From Oscillospiraceae bacterium (GTDB lineage Bacteria > Bacillota_A > Clostridia > Oscillospirales > Oscillospiraceae), in contig JAGBAI010000173.1 in the NCBI GenBank assembly GCA_017939025.1, positions 1 to 21,285 on the forward strand: DNA of 21,285 nt, given 5' to 3'. Shown here piece after piece: positions 1 through 7,195 of the stretch (position 1 is its first letter; the number at the start of each line of letters is the position of its first letter). Below the pieces are notes generated by a model. The model made no database searches. It saw only the letters and a list, made by a program, of their open reading frames with translations, and was not told the origin of the DNA. The position numbers were made by a program, and so were the translations under genes.

Positions 1-4
1 AATG

Positions 5-309
5 TTCCTTTCTTGTCCCGCCAAGAAAGGAACCAAAGAAGGCGGCATAGGGGAGGCGCTTCGAAAAGGCGCCCTCCCCTATGTACCCCTCCCGCCGCAT
101 CGATGGCCGACACCGGAAAATGTTCCGATTTTCCGGCGTCTATAGGGAGAAAACCTGCAAGTTTTTGAGCGGTAAGCGTTCAAAAATCGGAACATTTTTG
201 GACGCTGGCCAGAGATGCGGCGCAGGGGATTCTTAAGGGGACATGCCTTTTCGGAATGTCCCCTTAAGTCGCCTTCTTTTGGTACTTTTCTTGGCGAAGC
301 AAGAAAAGT
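5..309. repeat. long nested palindromic repeat element A
   Basis: This gene-free stretch is an imperfect palindrome of about 300 bases. Its outer arms (about 8-44 and 270-308) are reverse complements, and each arm also folds by itself (7-30 and 286-308). Inside are a strong hairpin at 46-83 (cataggggaggcgc with its complement), a hairpin at 233-268 around ttaaggggacat, a middle pair joining ccgcatc (96-102) with gatgcgg (214-220), and a small palindrome at 114-135. The centre holds GAGAAAACCTGCAAGTTT (147-164), which recurs in the repeat at 5982-6225. No transposase is present. A non-autonomous palindromic element is the likeliest reading; the class is inferred. Confidence 0.7.
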
Positions 310-397
310 ACATTACCGCACGGATGATTACAAAAAGGTATACGATTTCAAAAGTTTCAGCACTGACACTTTTCGTGCCAGTGCTGTAAACGTCTAT

Positions 398-1438
398 TTA
401 TACATCCAAATATCCGCACAGCAGTTTCAGAGTGTTGTACACACCCTCGATATGGCTACGCTCGTAGCCATGGCTGGCGTAAACGCCGGGGCCGATGAGA
501 CCGTGCCGGAGGTCAAAACCAGCACCCAGGGTCACGTCTACGTCAGAAGAATAGAAAGGATACACATCCACCGCGTAATCTGCCCCGGACTTTTTCGCCG
601 CTTCGATCAGCTTGCCCACTACTTCGTAGCTGTAGGGGCCGGCGGAATCCTTTGCGCAGATGCTCACCTGCTTTTCCGTGCAGGTTAAGCCATCACCCAC
701 ACAGCCCATATCCACAGAAATGGCCTCCGTCACGCCGGCGGGTACAGAAGCGGCGCCGCCGTGGCCCACTTCCTCATAGACCGTAATATGGATATATGTC
801 CGCCGTTTTAGATTGATGCGGTTGTCAGACAGATATTTGGCAAAGCCCACCAAAACACCCACGCTGAGTTTGTCATCCAGGAACCGGCTCTTTAAGTAGC
901 CGGAGGCTGTTCTTCTGGTTCTGGGCTCGAAGCAGACAAAATCGCCCACTTCCATCCCCAGCTTTCGGACATCCTCAGCGCTTTTCACATCCTCATCCAG
1001 CACCAGCTCACAGGTATCGAAGTCCCGCTTCGCCGTTTTGTAGTCGGCATTGACATGGACAGAAGCATTGCATAGCTGCAGCGTGCCTTCGTAGATCCGG
1101 CCGTCCCGGGTGTAGATCCGGGCGTTTTCCGCTTCGCCGTTTTCGGCACGCATGCCGCCGATCTTGGTCAGCTTCAACCGGCCGTTGCCCTTGATCTGGG
1201 CGATCATGCCGCCCAGGGTATCCACATGGGCTTCCAGCAGCAGCGCATCCTGGGCATCTTCACCGCCCAGGTCGATGAGCACACCGCCCTTGCGGGTGAT
1301 GTTTGCCCCAAAGCCCAGCTGTTCAAAGGTATTCTTCACCCAGAGGGCAGCCTTCTCCGTAAAGCCCGCGGGAGAATCGATGGCAAGCACTGCCGCAGCC
1401 TGTTCCCAGGCGTAGTCGGCGTAAGAAATATCAAGCAT
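398..1438 (-). CDS. M42 family metallopeptidase (glutamyl/deblocking aminopeptidase-like)
   Basis: A 346-residue cytosolic di-metal aminopeptidase that should trim N-terminal residues from peptides. The M42 metal-ligand pattern is visible: AHVDTLG with H71 and D73, FLDDK with bridging D188, the catalytic glutamate pair in YEEVGHGG (E222/E223), SVDMG with D243, and a late histidine in ERSHIEG (H329). The length fits the family, which usually has about 340-360 residues. The start is set by TTAGGAGG placed 5-6 bases upstream. The ATG overlaps the stop of the upstream YdcF-like gene by 8 bases (1431-1438), so the two are probably translationally coupled. The exact peptide specificity cannot be read from the sequence. 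Confidence 0.93.
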   Translation of the reverse strand: MLDISYADYAWEQAAAVLAIDSPAGFTEKAALWVKNTFEQLGFGANITRKGGVLIDLGGEDAQDALLLEAHVDTLGGMIAQIKGNGRLKLTKIGGMRAENGEAENARIYTRDGRIYEGTLQLCNASVHVNADYKTAKRDFDTCELVLDEDVKSAEDVRKLGMEVGDFVCFEPRTRRTASGYLKSRFLDDKLSVGVLVGFAKYLSDNRINLKRRTYIHITVYEEVGHGGAASVPAGVTEAISVDMGCVGDGLTCTEKQVSICAKDSAGPYSYEVVGKLIEAAKKSGADYAVDVYPFYSSDVDVTLGAGFDLRHGLIGPGVYASHGYERSHIEGVYNTLKLLCGYLDV

Positions 1439-2210
1439 ATTTGCCTCCTAACAGCAGGAAGTGCCACACACCGGCAACCTCCCGCATAAAGTGGTTGATG
1501 GTCTGGCCCATGCGGCTGGTGGCAGCGGGAACTCCCACAAAACCGACGCCGCATTCCTTCGCAAACAGGCTGGCCCGGAACAGATGGTATTCACTGGACA
1601 GGATACCCAGGGTTTCGGGACGGGCTCCTGTTTTTTCTTCGATCAGTTCCAAAGCAAAGTTAATATTTTCCCAGGTGGAGGTGGCTTTGTCTTCCACCCA
1701 GATCCGCTCCGGTTCAATCCCTAAGTATACCAGTTCCGTGTACATCACATCCGCCTCGGGCCAGGGTTCGTCGCTGCCCTGTCCGCCGGAGACGATGGCA
1801 ATGGTATCGGGATGGGCTTTCAGATATTCCTCCGCAGCATAGATCCGGTCCCACAGGGAAGCCGACGGGCCGGTGACCCGAACTTTGGCTCCCAGCACCA
1901 GCAGATAATCCACAGATTCATGAGGCGTACCGAAGCTGGCTTTGATCACGAGAATTTCTGTCACAGAAACGATCAGAATGCCAATGATCAGGCAAAGTGT
2001 GAAAATCCGGAAGGCCCATTTTGCCGCCACCGGAAAATGAAGCGCCGCCAGAGGATAAAAGGTATAAAACAGAATAATGCCGATCAGACAGCAGCAAACC
2101 AGCGCAGAAAAGCTGTAGCCCCACAGCACAAACCGCAGGATATAGGCACCGATGGCCAGCAGCAGGCACAGGATCAGCAGAAAAATGCGTAAGGGAGTAA
2201 AAAATGTCAT
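1431..2210 (-). CDS. YdcF/SanA family (DUF218) membrane protein
   Basis: A 259-residue protein with three hydrophobic N-terminal segments (about residues 7-28, 33-58 and 66-90), then a DUF218 domain. Family motifs are present: DYLLVLGAKV at about 100-110, VSGGQGSDE, the ED-x-ATST-x-EN block, and SSEYHLFRA. YdcF-like proteins are linked in other bacteria to envelope functions, and the DUF218 fold binds nucleotide-like ligands, but no reaction is firmly established. Start ATG 2210-2208 follows a modest TGAGG. It lies downstream of thrS and overlaps the M42 peptidase start by 8 bases, so the two form a small operon. It may be read through from thrS past the hairpin at 2314-2340. Confidence 0.88.
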   Translation of the reverse strand: MTFFTPLRIFLLILCLLLAIGAYILRFVLWGYSFSALVCCCLIGIILFYTFYPLAALHFPVAAKWAFRIFTLCLIIGILIVSVTEILVIKASFGTPHESVDYLLVLGAKVRVTGPSASLWDRIYAAEEYLKAHPDTIAIVSGGQGSDEPWPEADVMYTELVYLGIEPERIWVEDKATSTWENINFALELIEEKTGARPETLGILSSEYHLFRASLFAKECGVGFVGVPAATSRMGQTINHFMREVAGVWHFLLLGGKYA

Positions 2211-2221
2211 GGGAATACCTC

Positions 2222-2296
2222 AAAATACAGAATGCAGAATGCAAAATGCAAAACACAGGAAATCATTCTGCATTTTGCATTTTGGATTTTGCATTC
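2222..2296. repeat. imperfect inverted repeat of AAATGCA-type units
   Basis: The left half is built of near-tandem units (cagaatg, cagaatg, caaaatg, caaaa) and the right half of their complements (ttctgcattttgcattttggattttgcattc). The two halves fold into one long A/T-rich hairpin between thrS and the YdcF-like gene. It contains no coding sequence. It could pair in the read-through transcript. Confidence 0.7.
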
Positions 2297-2313
2297 CAAT
2301 ACAGGTATGGCAA

Positions 2314-2340
2314 GCAAGCCGCCCGGTATGGGCGGCTTGC
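2314..2340 (-). terminator. hairpin downstream of thrS
   Basis: A perfect 11-bp stem (gcaagccgccc with gggcggcttgc) and 5-base loop lies just after the thrS stop codon. There is no good U-tract on the minus strand, so termination may be partial. It could also act as a 3' stabilising hairpin or allow read-through into the next genes. Confidence 0.6.
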
Positions 2341-2349
2341 AAATTTGCT

Positions 2350-4146
2350 TTACACGTCCTTGGACTTGGTAGCGATCTCCATCAGGCACTTGGCGATGAA
2401 GGCATCGGGAGTCATGGCACCCAGATCCTCACCCTTGCGGGTACGGACAGAAACGGTGCCGTTCTCCATATCCCGGTCGCCGATGACCAGCATATAGGGG
2501 ATCTTCTGCATCTGGGCCTCACGGATCTTGTAGCCCAGCTTTTCGCTGCGGCAGTCGGTCTCGGTGTGGATGTTCAGGGCGTTCAGCTTTTCCGCCAGCT
2601 CCTTTGCATACTCGTGGGCACGGTCGGTGATGGGCAGAACCTTTACCTGGGTGGGCATCATCCACAGGGGCAGGGCACCGGCGTAGCGCTCGATCAGATA
2701 CGCCAGGGTACGCTCGTAGCAGCCCAGAGAGGTACGGTGGATGATATAGGGAGTCTTTTTCTGACCGTCGGAGTCGGTGTATTCCATGCCGAACTTCTGA
2801 GCCAGCAGCATGTCGATCTGGATGGTGACGATGGTATCTTCCTTACCGAAGACATTCTTGTACTGAATGTCCAGCTTGGGGCCGTAGAAGGCAGCCTCGT
2901 CAATGCCGATGGTGTATTCCACGCCCAGGTTGTCCAGGATCTCACCCATGACCCGCTGTGCTTCATCCCACTGTTCGGGGGTGCCTTCGTACTTGATGCC
3001 GGCACGGGCAGGATCCCACTGAGAGAATCGGAAGGTGCAGTTTTCCAGCATGCCCACAGTATCCAAGCAGTACTTGGCCAGCTCCAGGCAGCCCTTGAAC
3101 TCCTCTTCCAGCTGATCGGGACGGAGCACCAGGTGGCCTTCGGAAATGGTAAACTGGCGGACACGGATTAGACCGTGCATTTCGCCGGAATCCTCGTTGC
3201 GGAACAGGGTGGAAGTCTCGCCCAAACGCATGGGCAGGTCACGGTAGGAACGAGCCCGGTTCAGATAGACCTGATACTGGAAGGGGCAGGTCATGGGGCG
3301 CAGTGCGAAGCACTCCTTCTCCTCATCGTGGGGATCGCCCATAATGAACATGCCGTCCAGATAGTGATCCCAGTGGCCGGAGATCCGGTACAGGTCACGC
3401 TTTGCCATCAGAGGGGTCTTGGTCAGAAGATATCCGCGCTTCTGCTCCTCGTCCTCCACCCAGCGCTGCAGGGTCTGGATGACTCTTGCGCCCTTGGGCA
3501 GCAGGATGGGCAGACCCTGACCGATTTCCTCAACAGTGGTGAAGAATTCCAGTTCCCGGCCCAGCTTGTTATGATCCCGCTTCAGAGCCTCTTCCTGAGC
3601 CTTCAGGTAAGCATCCAGCTCATCCTTGCTGGGGAAGCCGATGCCGTAGATGCGCTGCAGCATCTTGCGGTTGGAGTCGCCACGCCAGTAAGCGCCGCAG
3701 GACTTGGTCAGCTTGAAGCCGTTGTGGCGCAGACGGCCGGTGTGATCCAGATGGGGGCCGGCACACAGGTCGGTGAACTCGCCCTGGGTGTAGAAAGAAA
3801 TGACAGCGTCAGCAGGCAGATCCTCGATCAGCTCCCGCTTGTAAGGCTCGTTCTGCGCGTCGGCCCAGGCCAGTGCCTCTTCCCGGGGCAGCTCGGTGCG
3901 AACCAGCTTGATCCGCTCCTTCACGATTTTCTTCATCTCCGCCTCGATCTGCTTCAGATGGTCGGGAGTGAACGCGAAGGGTGCGTCAAAGTCGTAGTAC
4001 CAGCCCTCATCGATAGCGGGGCCGATGGCCAGCTGAACCTCGGGCCACAGCCGCTTGACAGCCTGAGCCATCACATGGGAGCTGGTGTGCCAGAAGGTTT
4101 TGCGGTATTCGGGGTTTTCAAAGGTGTACAGATTTTCTTCGGACAT
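2350..4146 (-). CDS. thrS: threonyl-tRNA synthetase, TGS-less form
   Basis: A class II synthetase of 598 residues that charges tRNA-Thr. The start is placed at ATG 4146-4144 because GGAGG lies about 8 bases upstream; an in-frame extension to 4260 runs through repeat DNA. The editing domain has HTSSH (H20, H24) and DLCAGPH (C128, H132). The catalytic domain has ALRPMTCP (C287, expected zinc ligand), motif 2 around RNEDSGEMHG (317-325), SEGH (H338) and motif 3 near the end of the core. The C-terminal anticodon-binding domain ends with VSVRTRKGEDLG. The protein begins directly with the editing domain: the N-terminal TGS domain of the roughly 640-residue E. coli-type enzyme is absent. Expression is controlled by the T-box leader upstream. 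Confidence 0.96.
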   Translation of the reverse strand: MSEENLYTFENPEYRKTFWHTSSHVMAQAVKRLWPEVQLAIGPAIDEGWYYDFDAPFAFTPDHLKQIEAEMKKIVKERIKLVRTELPREEALAWADAQNEPYKRELIEDLPADAVISFYTQGEFTDLCAGPHLDHTGRLRHNGFKLTKSCGAYWRGDSNRKMLQRIYGIGFPSKDELDAYLKAQEEALKRDHNKLGRELEFFTTVEEIGQGLPILLPKGARVIQTLQRWVEDEEQKRGYLLTKTPLMAKRDLYRISGHWDHYLDGMFIMGDPHDEEKECFALRPMTCPFQYQVYLNRARSYRDLPMRLGETSTLFRNEDSGEMHGLIRVRQFTISEGHLVLRPDQLEEEFKGCLELAKYCLDTVGMLENCTFRFSQWDPARAGIKYEGTPEQWDEAQRVMGEILDNLGVEYTIGIDEAAFYGPKLDIQYKNVFGKEDTIVTIQIDMLLAQKFGMEYTDSDGQKKTPYIIHRTSLGCYERTLAYLIERYAGALPLWMMPTQVKVLPITDRAHEYAKELAEKLNALNIHTETDCRSEKLGYKIREAQMQKIPYMLVIGDRDMENGTVSVRTRKGEDLGAMTPDAFIAKCLMEIATKSKDV

Positions 4147-4191
4147 AATGATTTTCCTCCATTTCAAATGCTCTCCTGAACGGCGATTCGC

Positions 4192-4268
4192 AGGGGGCGA
4201 TGCCCACACTGCCCCTTGCAGACTGGCAATATGCTGCGGGGGATGGGCCGATGTGGGCATCGGCCCCT
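4192..4268. repeat. palindromic repeat within the thrS 5' UTR
   Basis: The arm agggggcgatgcccacac (4192-4209) is complementary to gatgtgggcatcggcccct (4250-4268). The right arm also folds alone, gggccgatg (4245-4253) with catcggccc (4258-4266). It lies between the T-box terminator and the thrS ribosome-binding site, so it is transcribed whenever the T-box reads through. It looks like a dispersed intergenic repeat that inserted into the leader. Confidence 0.65.
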
Positions 4269-4303
4269 ACGGTTATTCCATAGGAGGCTGGTGGGGAAGG
4301 TAT

Positions 4304-4341
4304 AAAAAATACCCATCCCCTGACGAAATCAGGGGTGGGAT
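4304..4341 (-). terminator. T-box expression-platform terminator
   Basis: The minus strand reads ATCCCACCCCTGA, a short loop, then TCAGGGGATGGGT and a run of six T. This is a strong G/C stem plus U-tract directly after the T-box sequence, the usual terminator alternative. Confidence 0.9.
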
Positions 4342-4547
4342 ACGGTTCAAGCAGTATTCCACGGTTCCACCCTGGTTGCTCATAAAAGAGCCACTCATTG
4401 ACGCTTTAACGGGCGCACCCGGCAGGGCATTTCTTCCCCGCGGCTCGGAAGTGGTATCGCCTTCGGCAGTGTTACAGATGCCTTTCACCATATGGCACCC
4501 TCTCTGAGAATCTTACCCAACGCGCATGTCTTCGTCACAGCTTTTCC
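4304..4547 (-). promoter_or_regulatory. threonine T-box riboswitch leader of thrS
   Basis: On the minus strand the leader carries the hallmark T-box sequence AGGGTGGAACCGTGG (4373-4359), followed by an intrinsic terminator. Upstream, Stem I elements AGAGAGGG and GGTGAAAG are recognisable. The likely specifier is ACC in GATACCACTTCCGAGC, at 4455-4453, a threonine codon matching the downstream gene. Known mechanism: uncharged tRNA-Thr pairs with the specifier and the T-box bulge and favours the antiterminator, so thrS is transcribed when threonine is short. The specifier assignment is by eye. Confidence 0.92.
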
Positions 4548-4553
4548 AAGAAG

Positions 4554-4582
4554 AATTTAGCACATTTTTTCCCTTAAGTCAA
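4554..4582 (-). promoter_or_regulatory. sigma-A type promoter for the T-box/thrS transcript
   Basis: On the minus strand TTGACT (4582-4577) and TAAATT (4559-4554) are separated by 17 bases. Transcription would start near 4547, just ahead of T-box Stem I. Confidence 0.8.
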
Positions 4583-4844
4583 TCCCTTTCCGGCAGAACG
4601 GCTGGTATCGATTGTCCAAAAGTTCGTCCCAAAACTGCTTCCAGGTTGTCCATAATGCCCAGGTAACCAAAAATTTCTACAGGTTACATAATGCAGCATA
4701 TTTCGTTAACAAATGTAATCATTTGACGCAATATATAGGGTGACCCTTCATAAAACGCCCTATATCCTGTGTTATGAGTTAACATAATTCTTCCCTAAAA
4801 TCCCTGTCAAAAGTTGCCGAATACAGTTATTTTTAAAGAAACAC
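4583..4844. other. divergent intergenic region, no gene seen
   Basis: This A/T-rich spacer lies between the divergent thrS and YabE-like promoters. It has two small dyads: gtaacc (4663-4668) with ggttac (4682-4687), and atataggg (4733-4740) with ccctatat (4758-4765). I could not match it to a known riboswitch and see no convincing small ORF with a ribosome-binding site. Confidence 0.5.
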
Positions 4845-4872
4845 TTGACTTTTTAAGATTAAATGCTATAAT
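4845..4872 (+). promoter_or_regulatory. sigma-A type promoter for the YabE-like gene
   Basis: TTGACT (4845-4850) and a perfect TATAAT (4867-4872) are separated by 16 bases. The implied leader to the ATG at 4961 is about 80 bases. Confidence 0.85.
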
Positions 4873-4960
4873 AACACCAACAAAAGCGCAGCACATGTCA
4901 AAATGTAATCTTTTGATATCTGCCGCCGCTTTTGCAGGAATAAAGCAGGGAGGTGCCATT

Positions 4961-5977
4961 ATGATCGGGCAAAGGACGAAACCCATCAACAAAAAGCGGC
5001 TGTTCATCCGGGTCTATGTATCGCTGATGGCGGTAATCCTTGCAGCATCCCTGATGGCGCTGATCTCCCAATCCATGGAGGCCAGAGCCCAGGAAAATCC
5101 CTATTCCATTACACAGACGGCAGCTATGCCGGAAGAAACACAACTAGAAAGAGAAAACATATCGGCCACGGGCGACGCACAGAACAAACGCGTCATCCGG
5201 GCCGATTCTGTTTTGATCCACTACCGCGGACAGACCACGAAGACCACAGCCGGCGGCGAAACAGCTGGGGAGCTGCTGCAGCGCCTGGGACTGGAAGTGT
5301 CTGGAGAGGACGTGGTCCGTCCCGGTTTGGATGAGAAAGTCTTTGACGGCATGGAGATTTTTGTTGACCGGATCGTCACCCGGGAGGAAACCTGTGCCGT
5401 CACCCTTCCTCATGAAGTCAGCCGCTGCACCGACACAACGCTCAGTCCCGGCACCCAGCAGGTGCTTCTGGAGGGCAGCGACGGTGAGCTGCTGCGCACC
5501 GAACGGGTCACCTACAAAAACGGGATCGAATTTTCCCGGGAGCCCATTCAGGAAACGGTAACCAGACAGCCAGTCCGGGAGATCATCGGCATTGCCCCGG
5601 ACAGGGATCCGGAGGAGACCTCTTCCCTGGAAATCGGTGACGGCTACATCCGCCTGCCCACCGGCGAAACACTGACCTACACCCACACCGCCGCCATCCG
5701 GGCCACCGGCTATACCCAGACCGATCCCGGCTGTGACGGACTTACCGCCACCGGCACCAATGTCCGCCGGGGCATCGTGGCAGTGGATCCCCGGTACATA
5801 CCTTATGGGACAAGAATGTTCATCCAGAATCTCAGCGGCTCCTACATCTACGGCATCGCCGTGGCAGAGGACTGCGGCGGCGATATCAAAGGTGACCGGA
5901 TGGATCTGTATTTCCCCACCTATGAAGAAGCCCGGGAATTCGGCAGAAGAGTCTGCACCGTCTATTTTTTGGGATAA
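4961..5977 (+). CDS. YabE-like cell-wall protein (DUF348, G5 and 3D domains)
   Basis: A 338-residue exported or membrane-anchored protein. Start ATG 4961 has GGGAGG 7 bases upstream; a longer in-frame reading from 4814 overlaps the promoter and is rejected. A basic N-terminus and one hydrophobic segment (about residues 14-38) make a signal peptide or anchor. A DUF348-like ubiquitin-fold repeat follows (about 65-120). A G5 segment has REPIQETVTRQPVREIIG near residues 195-215. The C-terminal 3D domain shows ATGYTQTDPGCDG, the block from GIVAVDP to IPYGTRMFI, and GDIKGDRMDLYF with its aspartates. Such proteins resemble resuscitation factors and lytic transglycosylases acting on peptidoglycan. 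In Bacillus, yabE lies near rsmA (ksgA) with rnmV between; rnmV is missing here. Confidence 0.9.
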   Translation: MIGQRTKPINKKRLFIRVYVSLMAVILAASLMALISQSMEARAQENPYSITQTAAMPEETQLERENISATGDAQNKRVIRADSVLIHYRGQTTKTTAGGETAGELLQRLGLEVSGEDVVRPGLDEKVFDGMEIFVDRIVTREETCAVTLPHEVSRCTDTTLSPGTQQVLLEGSDGELLRTERVTYKNGIEFSREPIQETVTRQPVREIIGIAPDRDPEETSSLEIGDGYIRLPTGETLTYTHTAAIRATGYTQTDPGCDGLTATGTNVRRGIVAVDPRYIPYGTRMFIQNLSGSYIYGIAVAEDCGGDIKGDRMDLYFPTYEEAREFGRRVCTVYFLG

Positions 5978-5981
5978 AGAG

Positions 5982-6225
5982 CAGTTGTAAATTGCAGTGT
6001 GTAGCACTGGCGCGGGAGCGCCCTAAAAGGCTCCCTCTGATGAGTGAGCTGTCACGCGAACAGCGTGACTGAGGGAGAGAAAACCTGAAAGTTTCCTTTT
6101 TCTATCGAGTCGCGGTGGAAACTGCAACCTTTTCTCTCCCTCAGTCGCCTACGGCGCCAGCTCCCTCATCAGAGGGAGCCCTTAGGGCGCTCCCGCGCCA
6201 GATCAACAAACTGCAATTTGTATCA
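5982..6225. repeat. long palindromic repeat element B
   Basis: This almost entirely base-paired element separates the YabE-like gene from rsmA. Outer arms are gttgtaaattgcagt and its near complement (to about 6224). Main arms run 6007-6083 and 6130-6200: ctggcgcgggagcgcccta pairs with tagggcgctcccgcgccag, and ggctccctctgatgag with ctcatcagagggagcc. A side hairpin gtcacgcg/cagcgtgac sits in the left arm. The unpaired centre includes GAGAAAACCTGAAAGTTT (6077-6094), 17 of 18 bases identical to element A. It has no coding capacity and could terminate yabE-like transcription. Confidence 0.8.
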
Positions 6226-6269
6226 GCGTTACCTTTTATTCGCTGTATTTCCCGCAGGAAAGGAACCTG

Positions 6270-6298
6270 TTGCAAAACCGTCTTTCTTCTGATATGAT
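6270..6298 (+). promoter_or_regulatory. probable promoter of the rsmA operon
   Basis: TTGCAA (6270-6275) and TATGAT (6293-6298) are 17 bases apart and end 24 bases before the rsmA ATG. The -35 box is imperfect. Confidence 0.55.
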
Positions 6299-6322
6299 AA
6301 TCGGAAGAAAGGCGGAATTTTT

Positions 6323-7195
6323 ATGCTTAATGTATGTGATATTCAGGTCATGAAGCCCCTTTTGGCGGAGCATGGCTTTCATTTTTCCAAGGCCAAGGGT
6401 CAGAATTTCCTCATCGCCCCCTGGGTACCCCGTTCCATTGCGGAGGAGGCCGGCGTGGATGAAACAGCCGGTGTGCTGGAGATCGGCCCCGGCATCGGCC
6501 CCCTGACCCAGCAGCTTTGCCTCCGGGCAAAAAAGGTCGTGGCAGTGGAGCTGGATGAGCGGTTGGAACCCATTCTGGACAAGACCGTAGGCGAATTTGA
6601 CAATCTGGACATCATCTGGAATGATGTGATGAAGCTGGATATTCCGGCCCTGGTGGCAGGAGAATTTGAAGGCCTGCGGCCCATGGCCTGTGCCAATCTT
6701 CCCTATTATATCACCTCCCCCATTCTGACTGCCCTGCTGGAAGCGGACTGCTTTGATTCCGTTACCGTCATGGTGCAGAAAGAGGTGGCCCAGCGGATCG
6801 CGGCCCAGCCCGGCAGCGCAGATTACAGCGCCTTCACCGTGTTTTGCCAGTATTACGCAGAACCGAAGCTGCTGTTCGATGTGCCTGCCCACTGCTTTAT
6901 GCCCCAGCCCAAGGTCACCTCTGCGGTCATTCAGCTGCAAGTGAGAAAGCAGCGCCATTGGGACATTCTGGACGAAAGTGTCTTTTTCCGTACTGTCCGG
7001 GCCAGCTTCGCCATGCGGCGCAAAAAGTTCTCCAACGGTCTGGCCTCCGGCTTCCCGGAGCTGGGAAAAAATGGTGCGGCAGAGGTCATTGAAGCTGCCG
7101 GCTTCGATGCCAACATCCGGGGCGAAACTCTGGGCATTCCGGAATTTGCGAAAATCGCAAATGAAATCGTAAAACGGCGGGGAGGTATCGTATGA
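6323..7195 (+). CDS. rsmA: 16S rRNA (adenine1518-N6/adenine1519-N6)-dimethyltransferase
   Basis: RsmA (KsgA) of 290 residues dimethylates the two adjacent adenines in the helix 45 loop of 16S rRNA during late 30S assembly, using S-adenosylmethionine. Visible signatures are the N-terminal KAKGQNFL block, SAM motif I VLEIGPGIGPLTQQL (51-65), the acidic VELDE end of motif II (75-79), and the catalytic NLPYYITSPIL motif (125-135). Length is normal. A ribosome-binding site AAAGGCGG precedes ATG 6323. It heads an operon: its stop overlaps the next ATG in an ATGA junction at 7192-7195. Confidence 0.97.
   Translation: MLNVCDIQVMKPLLAEHGFHFSKAKGQNFLIAPWVPRSIAEEAGVDETAGVLEIGPGIGPLTQQLCLRAKKVVAVELDERLEPILDKTVGEFDNLDIIWNDVMKLDIPALVAGEFEGLRPMACANLPYYITSPILTALLEADCFDSVTVMVQKEVAQRIAAQPGSADYSAFTVFCQYYAEPKLLFDVPAHCFMPQPKVTSAVIQLQVRKQRHWDILDESVFFRTVRASFAMRRKKFSNGLASGFPELGKNGAAEVIEAAGFDANIRGETLGIPEFAKIANEIVKRRGGIV

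Noticed and set aside
2152..4179. Two long plus-strand open frames opposite thrS
   Set aside because: They are antisense shadows of the synthetase; one also runs through the A/T repeat at 2222-2296.
4680..4845. Possible riboswitch upstream of the YabE-like gene, as c-di-AMP aptamers control some cell-wall genes
   Set aside because: The dyads lie upstream of the promoter at 4845-4872 and no conserved aptamer motif is visible; the transcribed leader is only about 80 bases.
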